Below, piece after piece: positions 45,649-56,931 of a DNA stretch of 64,000 bases. Every line of letters begins with the position of its first letter. Position 1 is the stretch's first letter. The DNA is from Gonapodya sp. JEL0774 (lineage: Eukaryota; Monoblepharomycota; Monoblepharidomycetes; Monoblepharidales; Gonapodyaceae), in assembly GCA_027604505.1 (NCBI GenBank), contig JADIIX010000060.1, forward strand, positions 1-64,000, given 5' to 3'. Under the pieces are notes generated by a model. The model worked only from the letters and a program-made list of their open reading frames with translations, was not told the origin of the DNA and made no database searches. Both the position numbers and the translations under genes were made by a program.

Positions 45649-48309
45649 ATGGACGCTGCTGAATACACGCCACCGAATCACCCTCAAGCTTCCTTCCCAG
45701 ATCAGGTGGGGAATTGCCTTGCTGATTTGGTTGAGTGAGTGGTATGCAATAGTCTCACTCACTGTCAGCATTAATGACTAACTTTATACTATTCCCCCCA
45801 CCCCTCCATCCATGCATTTCGGGTGGTTACAGTATATTAGGAAATGTGCCTTTTGCGCCCAAGAGAGAGTACCTCACCGGACGGGACAAGTGAGTTGAGA
45901 GCACGTCATCCCAGGAATTGCATGCTAAACATTCACGCCAAAGTATCTTTATCCCGTACGAGCGTCCCGGATTCTTGTCCAACGTTGGATCTGTGTATCA
46001 ACTGTCTGCAAAACTGGACCGCGAAACCCTCGTTCATCAGATTGAAAATTTCGGGTTCGCAGTGGGCTCACGATACCTTAAGAAAGTGAACAGAAATGAG
46101 TGGCTGTTTGGAAGGTGAGTGTGATGGCTAGTCAGTATCACGGAGAAATGTTCGTCTGACTCTGTTGAGAAAGGCCATTTTGGGAAGATGCAGAGTATGA
46201 CGTACGCAATCACCTCCTGTTCCGAGAGCTCCCAGAGCATGAAAACAATCTCGCAGCACTCAAGGTATGTAGATTTACAACTTTTATTTGTCCCTTTGTA
46301 TTTTGGTACAAGTCGTTCAGCCTTCGTGTGCTCGATGTGTAGTCCGTCGCCGAGGAAATGTTCTCCACTCCATTGGACTGGCGGTATCCCCTCTGGCACG
46401 TTACCGTGGTCGAGGGATATGTGGATGAGATTGATGGGCATGTATCCATTGGTCCCATATCAGAATCATCCGCCGCAACAAACTGACGTCTTTCCGATGA
46501 ACTGTCACAGTAAAGAAAAGACGGCTCTCATCTGGCGTATCCACCACTCCGTAGGAGATGGAATGGGATTAACGGGAGCATTGCTTACCTATGTTGCAAA
46601 ACTTGACCCGGTTACGGGTATGGCGGATGTGAAGAAGGATGCTGGGGTGAGAATCTTCGGCAGGGTAGACAGGTGGAACCGAGCATCACTGACACGTTCA
46701 CAATATAATTTTTCCTGCTTTCAAGGATATCAGCAAGCTTCAATTCAAGGGCGGGTGAGTTTGCATTATTCGGTGTTGCTTCTGAGTTAGTTGGATGTCA
46801 TCCCCACACTTCTTGTCACCCATTAGCAGAAGAAAACAATCTTTGGCTGAGGTGTCAACGCAAAAGGTGAAAGATTGGTCTACGCGCGCGATGGAGACAG
46901 CCGGGGAGCTGTACGAAAGGATCTTGGGAGTGGTGAGCCCATTTGACTGTTCTATCATTTGGGGTGAAAGCACGATCCCGATCCTCCTTTCGCCCCAACT
47001 TCTCACCACCAACTTGAAAGATTACCTACCTCTTTTCTATTATTCTCCTCCTTGTTTGGTACGCACGAACTGAAAAGAAAGGCCTGATCGGATCGACACC
47101 GGACCAACGCCGAGGTTCCCTGAGAAAGCAGGTAGGATGGAGCAAACCCGTACCTTTCCAGGAAGTGGTAAGGATCAAAAATGTACTGGGAGTTACGATC
47201 AATGATGTGCTGGTGGCATGCTTCAATTCGGCGTTACGAAACTACCTGGAGGTAGGTCCTCATGTGGGAACATTCGGTATCCGATCTCCGGCACTTCATG
47301 CATACAACTCACCAAATTTAAGAAACGACATCGCAACAAAGATCCATACTTTACGTGGCTCATTCCGAAATCCATGCGAGCAGCACACGATTTCGCCATA
47401 TCGAACGAAACCTCCGGATTCGTGCTCTCCGTTCCTTCCAACGATCCAGATTCAGTTAGGAGAGTACGTGAAGTGAAGAGAAGAATGGATGTTTTAAAAA
47501 AAAGCATTGGTAAAGTCCATGGTCCCGAATGGTTGTGGGGAACTACTCTAACAGAATTTCTTGTAACAACGTTCAGAGCCCGAGATCACCTATAGTGCCG
47601 TCAGTACGATGGTCTTTCCGTGGCTAAAAATCGACTCGTTGGTAGATGTGGGGCTTCACAGATCCTTTGGGGCGGTGAGTGATGTCTTGGACTTTGCTCT
47701 CGGGGACATCACGGAACAAATTCCTGTATCCAAGATTACCAACGTACCTGGCCCAAACAGGAAATTTCGCTGGGGAAACGTTGAGGTGGGCTGATGTTCA
47801 TGTCAGTTAGAGACACTGCTCGCTAAAATTTACTTCACATCGCACAAACGGAAGATCGAAAGGATGTATGGTTTAATGATGTGAGACACACTTTCAGTTT
47901 TCGTAATTCCCGTGTTTTTAATAACCTTTCCGCAATTTCTGTCAGGTGCATTCCGAACGGAATTGGATGCTCAATTGGCTCGTACGTGGATCATATTATT
48001 GTATCGTGAGTCAAATGCACCTTCCGTGAACTTCAGCGGTCCAAATTGATGTTCAAATATTCAAGCATGACAACTGACTGTTTCACCAATCTCGCACCCA
48101 CCGAAATCTTCGCGCCCGGGATGGCGGACGAGATCATGGCGGATTTCCTGTGTGAAATCACGACTCTCGCGAAAGCATGTGACGCGCTGTCCGGTCAACT
48201 GGTTGGTGAAGTAGTTTCAAAAGTGGGAGTCAAAATTGCACGCGAGAAGTTGGAGGAGATTAGCGCGAATTCCCAGAACGTTGAGGTCCGCATGAAAAAG
48301 GAAGAGTAG
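45649..48309 (+). CDS. Wax-ester synthase / diacylglycerol acyltransferase (WS/DGAT)
   Basis: WS/DGAT enzymes transfer acyl-CoA to fatty alcohols or diacylglycerol to form storage lipid. The spliced product has an N-terminal substrate region with RPGFLSNVGSVYQLSAKL, WRYPLWHVTVVEGY and the catalytic HHxxxDG motif as IHHSVGDGMGLTGALL (His codons at about 46541-46546). A DQRRGSLRKQVGWS segment and VKNVLGVTINDVLVACFNSAL follow. The C-terminal WES domain contains GPNRKFRWGNVEV and a final LVGEVVSKVGVKIAREKLEE. The start at 45649 gives MDAAEYTPPNHPQAS. About nine exons. It lies 250 bp upstream of a desaturase on the same strand, which suggests a shared role in lipid metabolism but does not prove it. 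Confidence 0.82.
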
Positions 48310-48561
48310 CGGCCCAGTTTGAGAAGACAAACAATTTTTCATCAATTACCTCGCTTATAATCTGCGCGAATAAATGGCACTGACTTTTTGAGATGTTGGG
48401 GCCTACCGGCTTGATCAATACTTTAGGCCTCGCTCTTGGTTGGTTGAGCAAGGATCGCTGTCACTTCATGTTGGGGTTTGGGGAACAACCTTGAATCATT
48501 TTAGATCGGGCCATCACAGAAAATCTAAATCACCTCTTCCCCGCTCACACCGATCGAAGTC

Positions 48562-50745
48562 ATGGCACCCGACGTTGCGGTAGCTCCGTCAGCTCCAGAA
48601 TCGAAGGTTCCGCGGACTTTCACATGGCAGGAGGTTGCTCAACACAACTCCCCAGATTCAATGTGGTTCGCGGTCAGGGGCAAAGTTTACGATCTCACAT
48701 CTTTCGCAAAGAGACATCCTGGTGAGAAGTTGATAATTTTCACGGAGCATGGACAGAATGTCTATGAGATTCTCCATGCGAGGGTAGCTGGGAGCACCGG
48801 AAACTCTTGGACAGCTTTCTCACACTCTGGTATGTTCTTTTCGCGCTTTAAAATATCTCATGGATCGATATCGCTGCAGGTGGAGAGGATATCGTGAGTA
48901 GTTTGTTATCTAATCAAGGATAGTTGTCAAAAATCTCATTGGAAATAATCACTCCTCTATCTGGTGATTCGAATTCAATCTTTGTTTGCTTTGATGGGAT
49001 CACTCCGCTCAAATCACGAAATGTGTCGATGGTGTGACATCCGGCTCGTCTCATAGCTTCGTGCAAGCGCGGGACGAGATGTTACCCAGACCTTCGAGGT
49101 CTACCATGACCTCTCTTTCAAGGACAAGTTGAAGTAAGATCTAAAGTACTAGTGTGGAGTGGCGAAAAGCGGCTCGTTAACAGACTCGATTGCATTTATG
49201 AAAGAAAATTCTACATTGGCGAACTCGCATCGAACGAGTTGCCAACATTCCCCGAACCTTCTGCCTTTTTTGTCACTGTCAAGGATCGTGTAAAGCAGTA
49301 CTTCGTGGACACCAAACAAAACCCCCGGTTCGCACCGTGGATGTTCGTACGATATGCGGCCATCCTTGGCACAGTTGGTTTCGGGTGGTATTGTACATAC
49401 ATCAACGAACGCTTCAAGGGTAATTGGTGGGCGCAGGCTGCGTTTGCTGCTCTGACTGGATTCGCACAGGCACAGGTATGATTTGTGGAAGATTCATGTC
49501 TTTGGGTTGCCTTGTTCTTTAACATCGACGGGACTGTTATGCTAATTCATTTTCAGACCGGCCTGATGCCACTCCATGACTCCTCTCACTTCACCGTTAC
49601 GAGCAAGCCATGGGTTTGGAAACTGTTTGGCTCTACTCACGACTTTGTGAATGGTTCATCACATCTGCAATGGTGAGTCTCGCTTTGAGACATTGTGTTG
49701 GACACCATACCGCAACTTTTCACTATCCCTTCCGTCTCTACCCAGGTTGTACCAGCACATCCTTGGTCACCACCCGTACACGAACATCCCCGGCGTCGAC
49801 CCGGACATCAGCGTCCAGGACCCAGATGTGCGACGACTTTGGTCCGGACAGAAATGGTTCTCCAAATACCTTTATCAGGAACTTACCGTTCCGCCCCTGT
49901 ATGGTGCTTTAGGGGTAATGACCAGGAAGCAGGACATTGAGATTCTATATGCGACTTACCTCTGCGACAAGATTCGAACGAATGGGGTTGGGAGTTTGGA
50001 TAGTCTTATATTCTGGGGAGGGAAGGTAGGAGAGAACGCCCGTTTTTCGGTGTAATGCAGCAGTACTGAGCGGACGCTACTGTTATCAAAAGTTCTTCTG
50101 GCTCTGGAGTAGGGTGATCCTTCCTCTGCAGCTGCTCGGACTTCGTGCAGTTCCCTTCATTTTCATATCTGACATGGTTGCAAGTTATTGGCTTGCCCTT
50201 CTCTTCCAGGCTAACCACGTAGTCTCAGGTTCGCTTTGAATCAATCTTGGTTCATCGATTTCATCTCTTACGGTTGCTTCCCCCCTTGCTCCTTTACGGA
50301 ATCAAACTTTGTAAACAACAATATCGTACCCTGATGATGCACAACAGAGGTTGAGTGGCCATCCGCCGACCCCAAGACCAACACAATAGATCGTGATTGG
50401 GCAGAACACCAAATCGCTACTTCGCAGGATTACGCCCACGGCTCTTGGTTCTGGACCGTATTCTCGGGAGCACTCAATTACCAAGCCGTTCACCATGTGT
50501 TCCCCAACATTAACCAGTACTATTACCCCGAAATTGCACCCATCGTGATGAAAACGTGCGAAGAGTTTGGCTTGAAGTACCATCACAAGGTGGGCATTCG
50601 CGCATCACGCCTGTGCAACGGCGGGGATGCTCAGAGCTGATTTTCCGTGTCCCTCGCCCCCACGAATTAGGCTACCGCATCGGAGGCGGTCTTATCTCAT
50701 CTAAACCACCTTCGTACCATGGGACAGAAACCCAAGGTTTTGTGA
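48562..50745 (+). CDS. Front-end (delta-5/delta-6 type) fatty acid desaturase with N-terminal cytochrome b5
   Basis: Introduces a double bond between an existing one and the carboxyl end of polyunsaturated acyl chains in the ER. The cytochrome b5 domain has VRGKVYDLTSFAKRHPG, with the second Gly supplied after an intron (HPGGEDI) and GRDVTQTFEVYH in the next exon, so both heme His ligands are present. Membrane segments follow. His box 1 is LHDSSH, His box 2 is HILGHHPYTNIPGVDP, and His box 3 is NYQAVHHVFPNIN (QxxHH form typical of front-end enzymes). The C-terminus ends LSHLNHLRTMGQKPKVL, stop 50743-50745. Regioselectivity cannot be told from the sequence. Confidence 0.87.
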
Positions 50746-51058
50746 GCAAGTTGTACTTATCCGGTGGGAGAGAATTACACGAAGGAATCGAGTAGATTAA
50801 ATTAAGGGGAGGGGAGAGGGAGGGGGAGGAGCTTCATTTAATGTAGAATGTTGGGATAGACGATCTAAAACTTTTTGTGCAAACGCTGTTGCGGTATTTG
50901 TCGTATGCGGTATCGAAAGAAGAACTCCCCGCTTCTTGTGGTGGGGATGACTGCAGGATCCATGATGGTTAGGAGAGGAGGGTGTCTGCCACATTCAGCG
51001 AGCCGGCTCAACTCCTATCCTCATTTCGGTCCATAAGGCTACGGTGCTGTCGCGGTGG
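50746..51058. other. Gap between the desaturase and AP-3 sigma
   Basis: Contains a short polypurine run (50800-50830) after the desaturase stop. No gene recognised on either strand. Confidence 0.4.
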
Positions 51059-51919
51059 TCACCACCTCGCGTCACTGCTCCTTCCCATCACACCAGCTTT
51101 TTTGTTCATCTCCTTGACAACGCCCACCACCTCTGTCAAGTTTGTTTCAAGGACCATTCCACCCGCAACGATTTCGTTCAACACATGGCGAACTTCGTCC
51201 GGTCGGAAAACCACGTCGAGCTCGCAAACGTTCTCGAAAACGCGATCCAGAGATTCCACCAGGACTTGGATGAGGTCCAGGACACCAAGCTGAGATTCAG
51301 AGGAGTCGGCCAGAAATACAAAGTAGAGGGTTGCGTAATGCTGGTGCAAGGGATTATGGAAATTATCATAAGCAATAAAGGTCATATGTGTTGGGAAACT
51401 GAAAATCCATAAATGATCCTTTATCCAACGAGTAAGCTCCTGGTGTCGCTTCAAATGCTTCATAGCTTTATTCCCCGACGAGGAGGTGGGGGGATATTTC
51501 ATTCGATTGGGAGAATAAGCTAAACTAGACACATTGCATTGTGGAGTATCGTGAATGTGCATTAAGTAAACGATGTCTTCTCCACTTTCTGCTCTCAAAT
51601 TTGCTGGATGTGTCAATTGTCCGCATCTCGTTCCTGTTCCTCCTGGTAGAAACTCACTCGGTAAATGACCTTGAGATCCTGCCCTTGGAGCTCTTTGATT
51701 CCCGAAGTCTCCACGAAGTTGCAAGCGGAGTCTGGTCGGTCGGAGACAAGTGTAAAAATTTGGCGAAGGAGAGCTTGCGTGGCATTCACGTCCTGTTCGT
51801 CAGGTCAGTTGCGAACACGGACACAAAGCGTTGAACTCCAATCCACCAACCAAGTACTCGTAGTTTGCTACCAAGCGGGGCTTCCCGTGGTTGTTGAAGA
51901 TGAAAACGTGCTTAATCAT
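51059..51919 (-). CDS. AP-3 complex sigma subunit
   Basis: Small subunit of the AP-3 adaptor that sorts cargo from endosome or Golgi to vacuole or lysosome. Exon 1 (start 51919) encodes MIKHVFIFNNHGKPRLVANY. The second exon has ALLRQIFTLVSDRPDSACNF and KELQGQDLKVIYR ending at a GTGAGT donor. The last exon reads YATLYFVFLADSSESQLGVL, then ESLDRVFENVCELDVVF and EIVAGGMVLETNLTEVV, stop at 51059. The CNF...VIYR and SESQLGVLDLIQ motifs mark sigma adaptins, and the MIK..FIFNNHGKPRL start is characteristic of AP-3. The gene is divergent from QNS1 with about 160 bp between starts. Confidence 0.88.
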
Positions 51920-52081
51920 CTTCTTCCTCTGTCCGCACTTGTGTCGATGTTGCAATTTCTGGAGCAATAAATTTATTCTTGGTATTTGATGTTCGGTTCG
52001 CCTGTGGTCACCCGCTGGAAGCTCCTCAACAACGGCACACAAAATCCATCGATTTCCCTATCAGCGTGTCTTTTCTACACA

Positions 52082-55000
52082 ATGGGCCATCTTGTAACCG
52101 TTGCTGCCGCACAACTTGATCAGTGGGCTCTCGATTTTCAGGGAAATCTGGACAGAATTCTGGAGTCCATTCGGCTCGCAAAGAAGGAAGGTGCAAAATA
52201 CCGCATTGGCCCCGAACTGGAGATTAGGTACGCAACAACAAAAGGGCAAGCGGATGTAAAGAAGTACGAACATGGGATGCGGTGTCCCTTTGCATTGTTT
52301 GAATGAAATGGAAGCTTGGACACCATCTGTGTGAGAGTTGATTCCAGCTCCAAATTGGCAATCTTACATCGTGGCAATACACTCGGTGGATTGAATCATG
52401 GGCGGATCGCATCGACGGGTCCACATTTCAATTGTGTGTATGATACTTTTCCCCTCGGCGGAGACAACAACAATTCGGTTCGCCAACATAACGCGAACGT
52501 CAATTTGCGGAATCTAGTCTTTGATAGAATGCGAAACAAAACAATATTGTTCCACTCCTCGGGCACCTCTGTGATCGATCAAACTTGGGTTGGGTCACCG
52601 AATCTTGCAGAGAGCTCCTCATCAGGAGTTGCTGTACCTTCTTCCATTCATGGGTTTTACCGCTTTTCTCATGAACGTCCTGTCCTCTCCCCGACTGAAA
52701 GTGGCTATGGATGCGCTGACCACTTTCTCGAGCCCGATACATACTTGCACTCCTGGGAAGCACTTGCGCAGCTACTCGTCCATCCAGATGCTCAGGATAT
52801 CCTTCTTGACGTCGGAATGTGTGTATCAAAAAAGGTTACAGAGAGTTGAGGACAAGTTGTCGAACAGCAAATTTTGGCCTGTGTTCAAGCTCTCTGACCT
52901 CGAATAACCTTCATGTATTTTAGGCCGGTTACCCACCACTCGGTCCACTACAATTGCCGACTTTTTATCCTTAACGGACGTATCCTCCTCATCCGTCCCA
53001 AGCTTCATCTCGCTTCGGATGGCAACTACCGCGAAGCCCGGTGGTTTACCCCCTGGAGCAAGCTGAGGGTTTTGGAGGAGCACTACTTACCGCGGGTAGT
53101 TAGGAAGATTGCCGGTCAAGAAACTGTACCGTTTGGTGAGAAATAGCCCTGAAGATGCCGCGAATAAGAGTGGTCTGATCGCGATATTGTGCAGGTGACG
53201 GTGTCATCGCAACCCTCGACACTGTCGTGGGTACCGAGCTTTGCGAGGAACTTTTCACTCCACAGAGGTGAGTTGACGCAGAACTGGGATCTTAGAAGGT
53301 GATAAGCTGGACTTCACTCAGCTCGGTCATGTGGGGATCGAGTAATTGTGCTCGAAGTTCACATTACTCGCTGTTCTCCCCCGTGATTTCGATTCGGAAA
53401 AGTCCACTCCGGTCGTCTTGCTTACTTATTGCTCTCTGTATAACCCGGGCCCGTTTCTTCAAGTCCTCACATCGCCATGGGTCTCGACGGCGTCGAGGTA
53501 TTCGGTAACCCAAGCGCGTCGCACTGGGAGCTCCGCAAACTGGGAACGAGGGTAGATCTCATCCGCAACGCAACGGCCAAGGTGTGTTTAGGCCTGATTA
53601 TGGGTTCTTTTTGCGTATGTCTTCAAAATCTGCCCGATCTCTTGCAGACAGGAGGCATTTACGTCTATTGCAACCAACAAGGATGTGATGCAGATCGGCT
53701 ATATTTCGATGGCGCATCGATGGTGGTCGTAAACGGAAAGGTCGCATCAATTGGTACCCAGTTCAGCTTGCGAGATGTGGTGAGTATGGGGAAGCGTGAG
53801 ATATGCGCTATCACGGATCGGAACATTGAAAGCTGAATCTTCTGCGAATGATTCTCTCTTCGGCTCATGAATTTCAGGAAGTAGTGACAGCAACTGTGGA
53901 TCTCGAGTCCGTCCGAGCTTACAGGGGTAAACACCACTCCCGCTCAGTGCAAGCTTCGCACTCCCCATCCTACCCACGAGTGAAGGCAGACTTTGCGCTT
54001 TCCGCGCCACCTTCGAACGTTGTAGACGGGACTTGGGAGGGGGATTCCCCGGTTGGTGCCGACGGGAAGCAGTGGTGGGGGAGACCCCCAACCATCCTCA
54101 TGGACAGCGTGGACTTGTGTGGCCCGTTCGAGGAAATCGCGTGGGTGTGGAATCTGACATTAATTGGACCTCGCAAGCGATTTCATCATCCAACGTATTC
54201 ACTCTGCTAGCTACGGTCCCGCGTGCTGGCTTTGGGACTATCTGCGCCGATCGAAAGCCGCGGGCCTTTTTGTTCCTCTTTCAGGGGGCGTGGATTCATG
54301 CGCGGTTGCATTGATTGTATTCTCCATGTGCATGATGGTGGTGGACGCAGTCAAAGATGGAGGTTCGGATGGCGTTGCTTGTTAGGGTGTTTCCTCTCAT
54401 GGTCTTCTGAAGTTTCATCTCCGAATTATTGGTTAAAGATGCAACAGTGCTGAGCGATGTCAGACGTATTGTTGCGGAAGATGGAACCGATTACGTTCCC
54501 AAGGATGCGGCCGAATTGTGTGGGTGAGTTGCTGCAGATCCTCAATTGTTATCCTTAGGAGTTCTTCATCTGCGAATGTGCAGACGCCTTTTTCATACGT
54601 GCTACATGGGCACCAAAAACTCAACGGCAGATACTCGCAACCGAGCCGCAGACCTCGCCAAGCGCATCGGTGCATATCACCTCAACTTGGACATTGACTC
54701 CATTACATCCGCATTCCTCACTGTTTTCACCTCTGTAACGCGAAAGGAGCCTCGCTTTAAGGTACACGGAGGGTCGTTTGCTGAGAATCAAGCTCTGCAG
54801 AACATTCAGGCGAGGACGAGAATGGTGATGGCTTATCTTATGGGTCAGCTTTTACCGTGGTGCCGAGGGAGGCTCGGAGGCTTGCTCGTACTCGGAACTG
54901 CAAACGTCGACGAAAGGTGAATGGAATTTTGGAGGCGCCAATTTTGAGTGCTAATTATCAGTGGCATTGTCCATCAATAGTCTTCGGGGGTACTTCACAA

Positions 55001-55709
55001 AGTACGATTGTTCAGCTGCGGACCTCAATCCCATCGGTGCCATCTCCAAAAATGACCTCCGGGGGTTTATTCTTTATGCGCAGAAAGAGTTTCAAATGCC
55101 CTTCCTCTCTGAGTGGGTTTGGATGAATCCCCCTTTTGATCTCTCCGCAACCCGATCTTTTCCCCAGATTTTTGGACGCACCTCCCACAGCTGAGCTTGA
55201 ACCCATCACCGACACCTACCAGCAAAAGGACGAAGTTGACATGGGTATGACTTACGATGAATTGTCGAGATTCGGCAGATTGAGGAAAGTCGAAATGTCG
55301 GGTCCTTGGTCTATGTTCAGCAAACTCGTTTATGAATGGGGAAGTTTCTTAAGCCCGACGGAGGTTTGTCTTGCTCAGAGAAGACACACCACGTTTCGCT
55401 TGTTAAATCGCCCTGCATACTGTCAGATCGCGGCAAAAGTGAAGCGGTTCTTCTTCTATTACTCCATCAACAGGCATAAGATGACCATTTTAACGCCGAG
55501 TGTACACTGCGGTGAGCATTTTCGAGGTTTTTTGTGGTGTTTGTAGCCACCGTTAGAGCATCCATTACCGCTTAGAGTCGTACAGTCCAGACGACAATCG
55601 CTTTGATTTGCGTCCATTTCTCTATAATGCAGCGTGGACTTGGCAATTCTCAAAGATTGATCGCGCTGCCGTAGAGATGGAGGCAGGTAAGGGAGGATCA
55701 CCGTCATGA
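52082..55709 (+). CDS. QNS1: Glutamine-dependent NAD(+) synthetase
   Basis: Converts deamido-NAD, glutamine and ATP to NAD+. An N-terminal nitrilase-type glutaminase is fused to an ATP-pyrophosphatase synthetase. Exon 1 is [19 protein letters not shown] through YRIGPELEI. After a 474 nt intron (52228-52701) the protein continues [48 protein letters not shown] and [15 protein letters not shown] (nucleophile Cys in the CEE context). [20 protein letters not shown] and [20 protein letters not shown] follow. The synthetase part includes [29 protein letters not shown] (ATP-binding SGGVDS; the intron or frame is unclear at PLSGG), [20 protein letters not shown] and [20 protein letters not shown]. 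It ends [11 protein letters not shown] at 55709. Confidence 0.92.
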
Positions 55710-55808
55710 TATCATACATTTATTGGGATCACTTTGCTAGAAGGGCGTGTTAAGATAAATTTTTGTCTGCATGTAAAGACATTTTCTTCCAAAGACACGA
55801 GTAAATGT

Positions 55809-56430
55809 TCAATTCGGATGCATTTGGCTCCCGCGAGTCGTTTCCCCTCGCTCAAATATTTTTTCCAGTTCATCTACGGGTGTTGCATCCAATAACCCCA
55901 GTGATTTACCGCCTGCAATCCCATTTCTCTCCGAATAGAATCTGCGATCGTGTGTTGGAGTGCAGTAGTCCCAGTTTTCCTCACTATAGAGCAGGCCATC
56001 GGGGAAGGAATAAACACCATTTGTTGGAGTTCCATTGACCCAGACTGCGCTATATGTGCCGAACGGTGGAATAGTGAAATGAACAGTACCGGCGCCATGA
56101 AACCTTTATGAAGATGATGTCATGCATGTTAGAGGGACTTGAATGACTAGTTAGAATGCACTAAACCTCACTTTCCGTCCTTAAAATTCCCCAAGTAGTA
56201 TCCTGATCCATCGCTGAATGTAAATTTTCCGCTACCTTCAATCCTGTTTTCATCCACCACCACAATTGAAGTTCACAGCAAAATGGTGTAAGAGGTAAGC
56301 ACAACAGATCTAGTAAACGCACTTTAGGGATCCAGAAAGTCCATCTCACCTTCCATTCTTTACATCCGCTTCGAAAGGGCTTCCGTGAAACGCCTTTATT
56401 GAAGTGCAAATGGTTCACATGAGGACAATT
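55809..56430 (-). CDS. MORN repeat-containing protein 5 homologue
   Basis: Found only by splicing. A first visible exon reads FHGSPFEADVKNGR. After an intron come IEGSGKFTFSDGSGYYLGNF, then KDGK at a GTGAGG donor. The last exon reads FHGAGTVHFTIPPFGTYSAV, then WVNGTPTNGVYSFPDGLLY, SEENWDYCTPTHDRRFYSER and an end MHPN with stop 55809-55811. The succession of MORN repeats and the closing 'NW.YC...DRRFY.E' block match MORN5, a small protein associated with cilia and flagella in animals. The start exon is not located; a GAATGGTAAGC donor near 56515 may mark an upstream exon. It converges on QNS1. Confidence 0.75.
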
Positions 56431-56449
56431 TCAACACAACGACCATCCG

Positions 56450-56931
56450 ATGACCTTGACGAATGACCAGGTGATTGTTGTGATCCCATTCACTTTGCTT
56501 ACCATTCAGAAACCCAATTTCTGGATTCGAGTACTGGAGATCAGAGGGAACAAGCCTGATCGGCGATCACCACCCTCCACCCACCAACCACCACCCTTCA
56601 CCTGCCAAATAAGTTGTAGCAGAGAAAGAGGGAAGCAATGTATGCAAGATGACACAGTTGTAAGACTTTGAGATTCCAAACTCCATCACAAATAGGGGCG
56701 GGACAGAGCGGCACACGAGATATTCAAATGTTTGAAAGACAAGTGTTCTCTTTTGAAAATGATGGGGATGAATGTAAATGCTCCAAGCTAATTTTAAGAG
56801 ACGGATATCCCCTCATTCTTCTGCCCTATCGCACGCAACAACCTTCTACTGGGGGTTCGGGCCTGTTTGAAAATTTCGAAAATCTCGCTGTTAGTATGAA
56901 GGGTCAATATTGTTGTTCATCCTATGTGGAG
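56450..56931. other. Upstream region of MORN5 and downstream region of CNBP
   Basis: Possibly contains the unlocated 5' exon of MORN5. A 132-residue plus-strand frame (56668-57066) overlaps the last CNBP exon antisense and matches nothing known. Confidence 0.35.

Noticed and set aside
48715-48897. Apparent loss of the HPGG heme motif in the desaturase (HPGE)
   Set aside because: The frame crosses a GT-AG intron; splicing restores HPGG.
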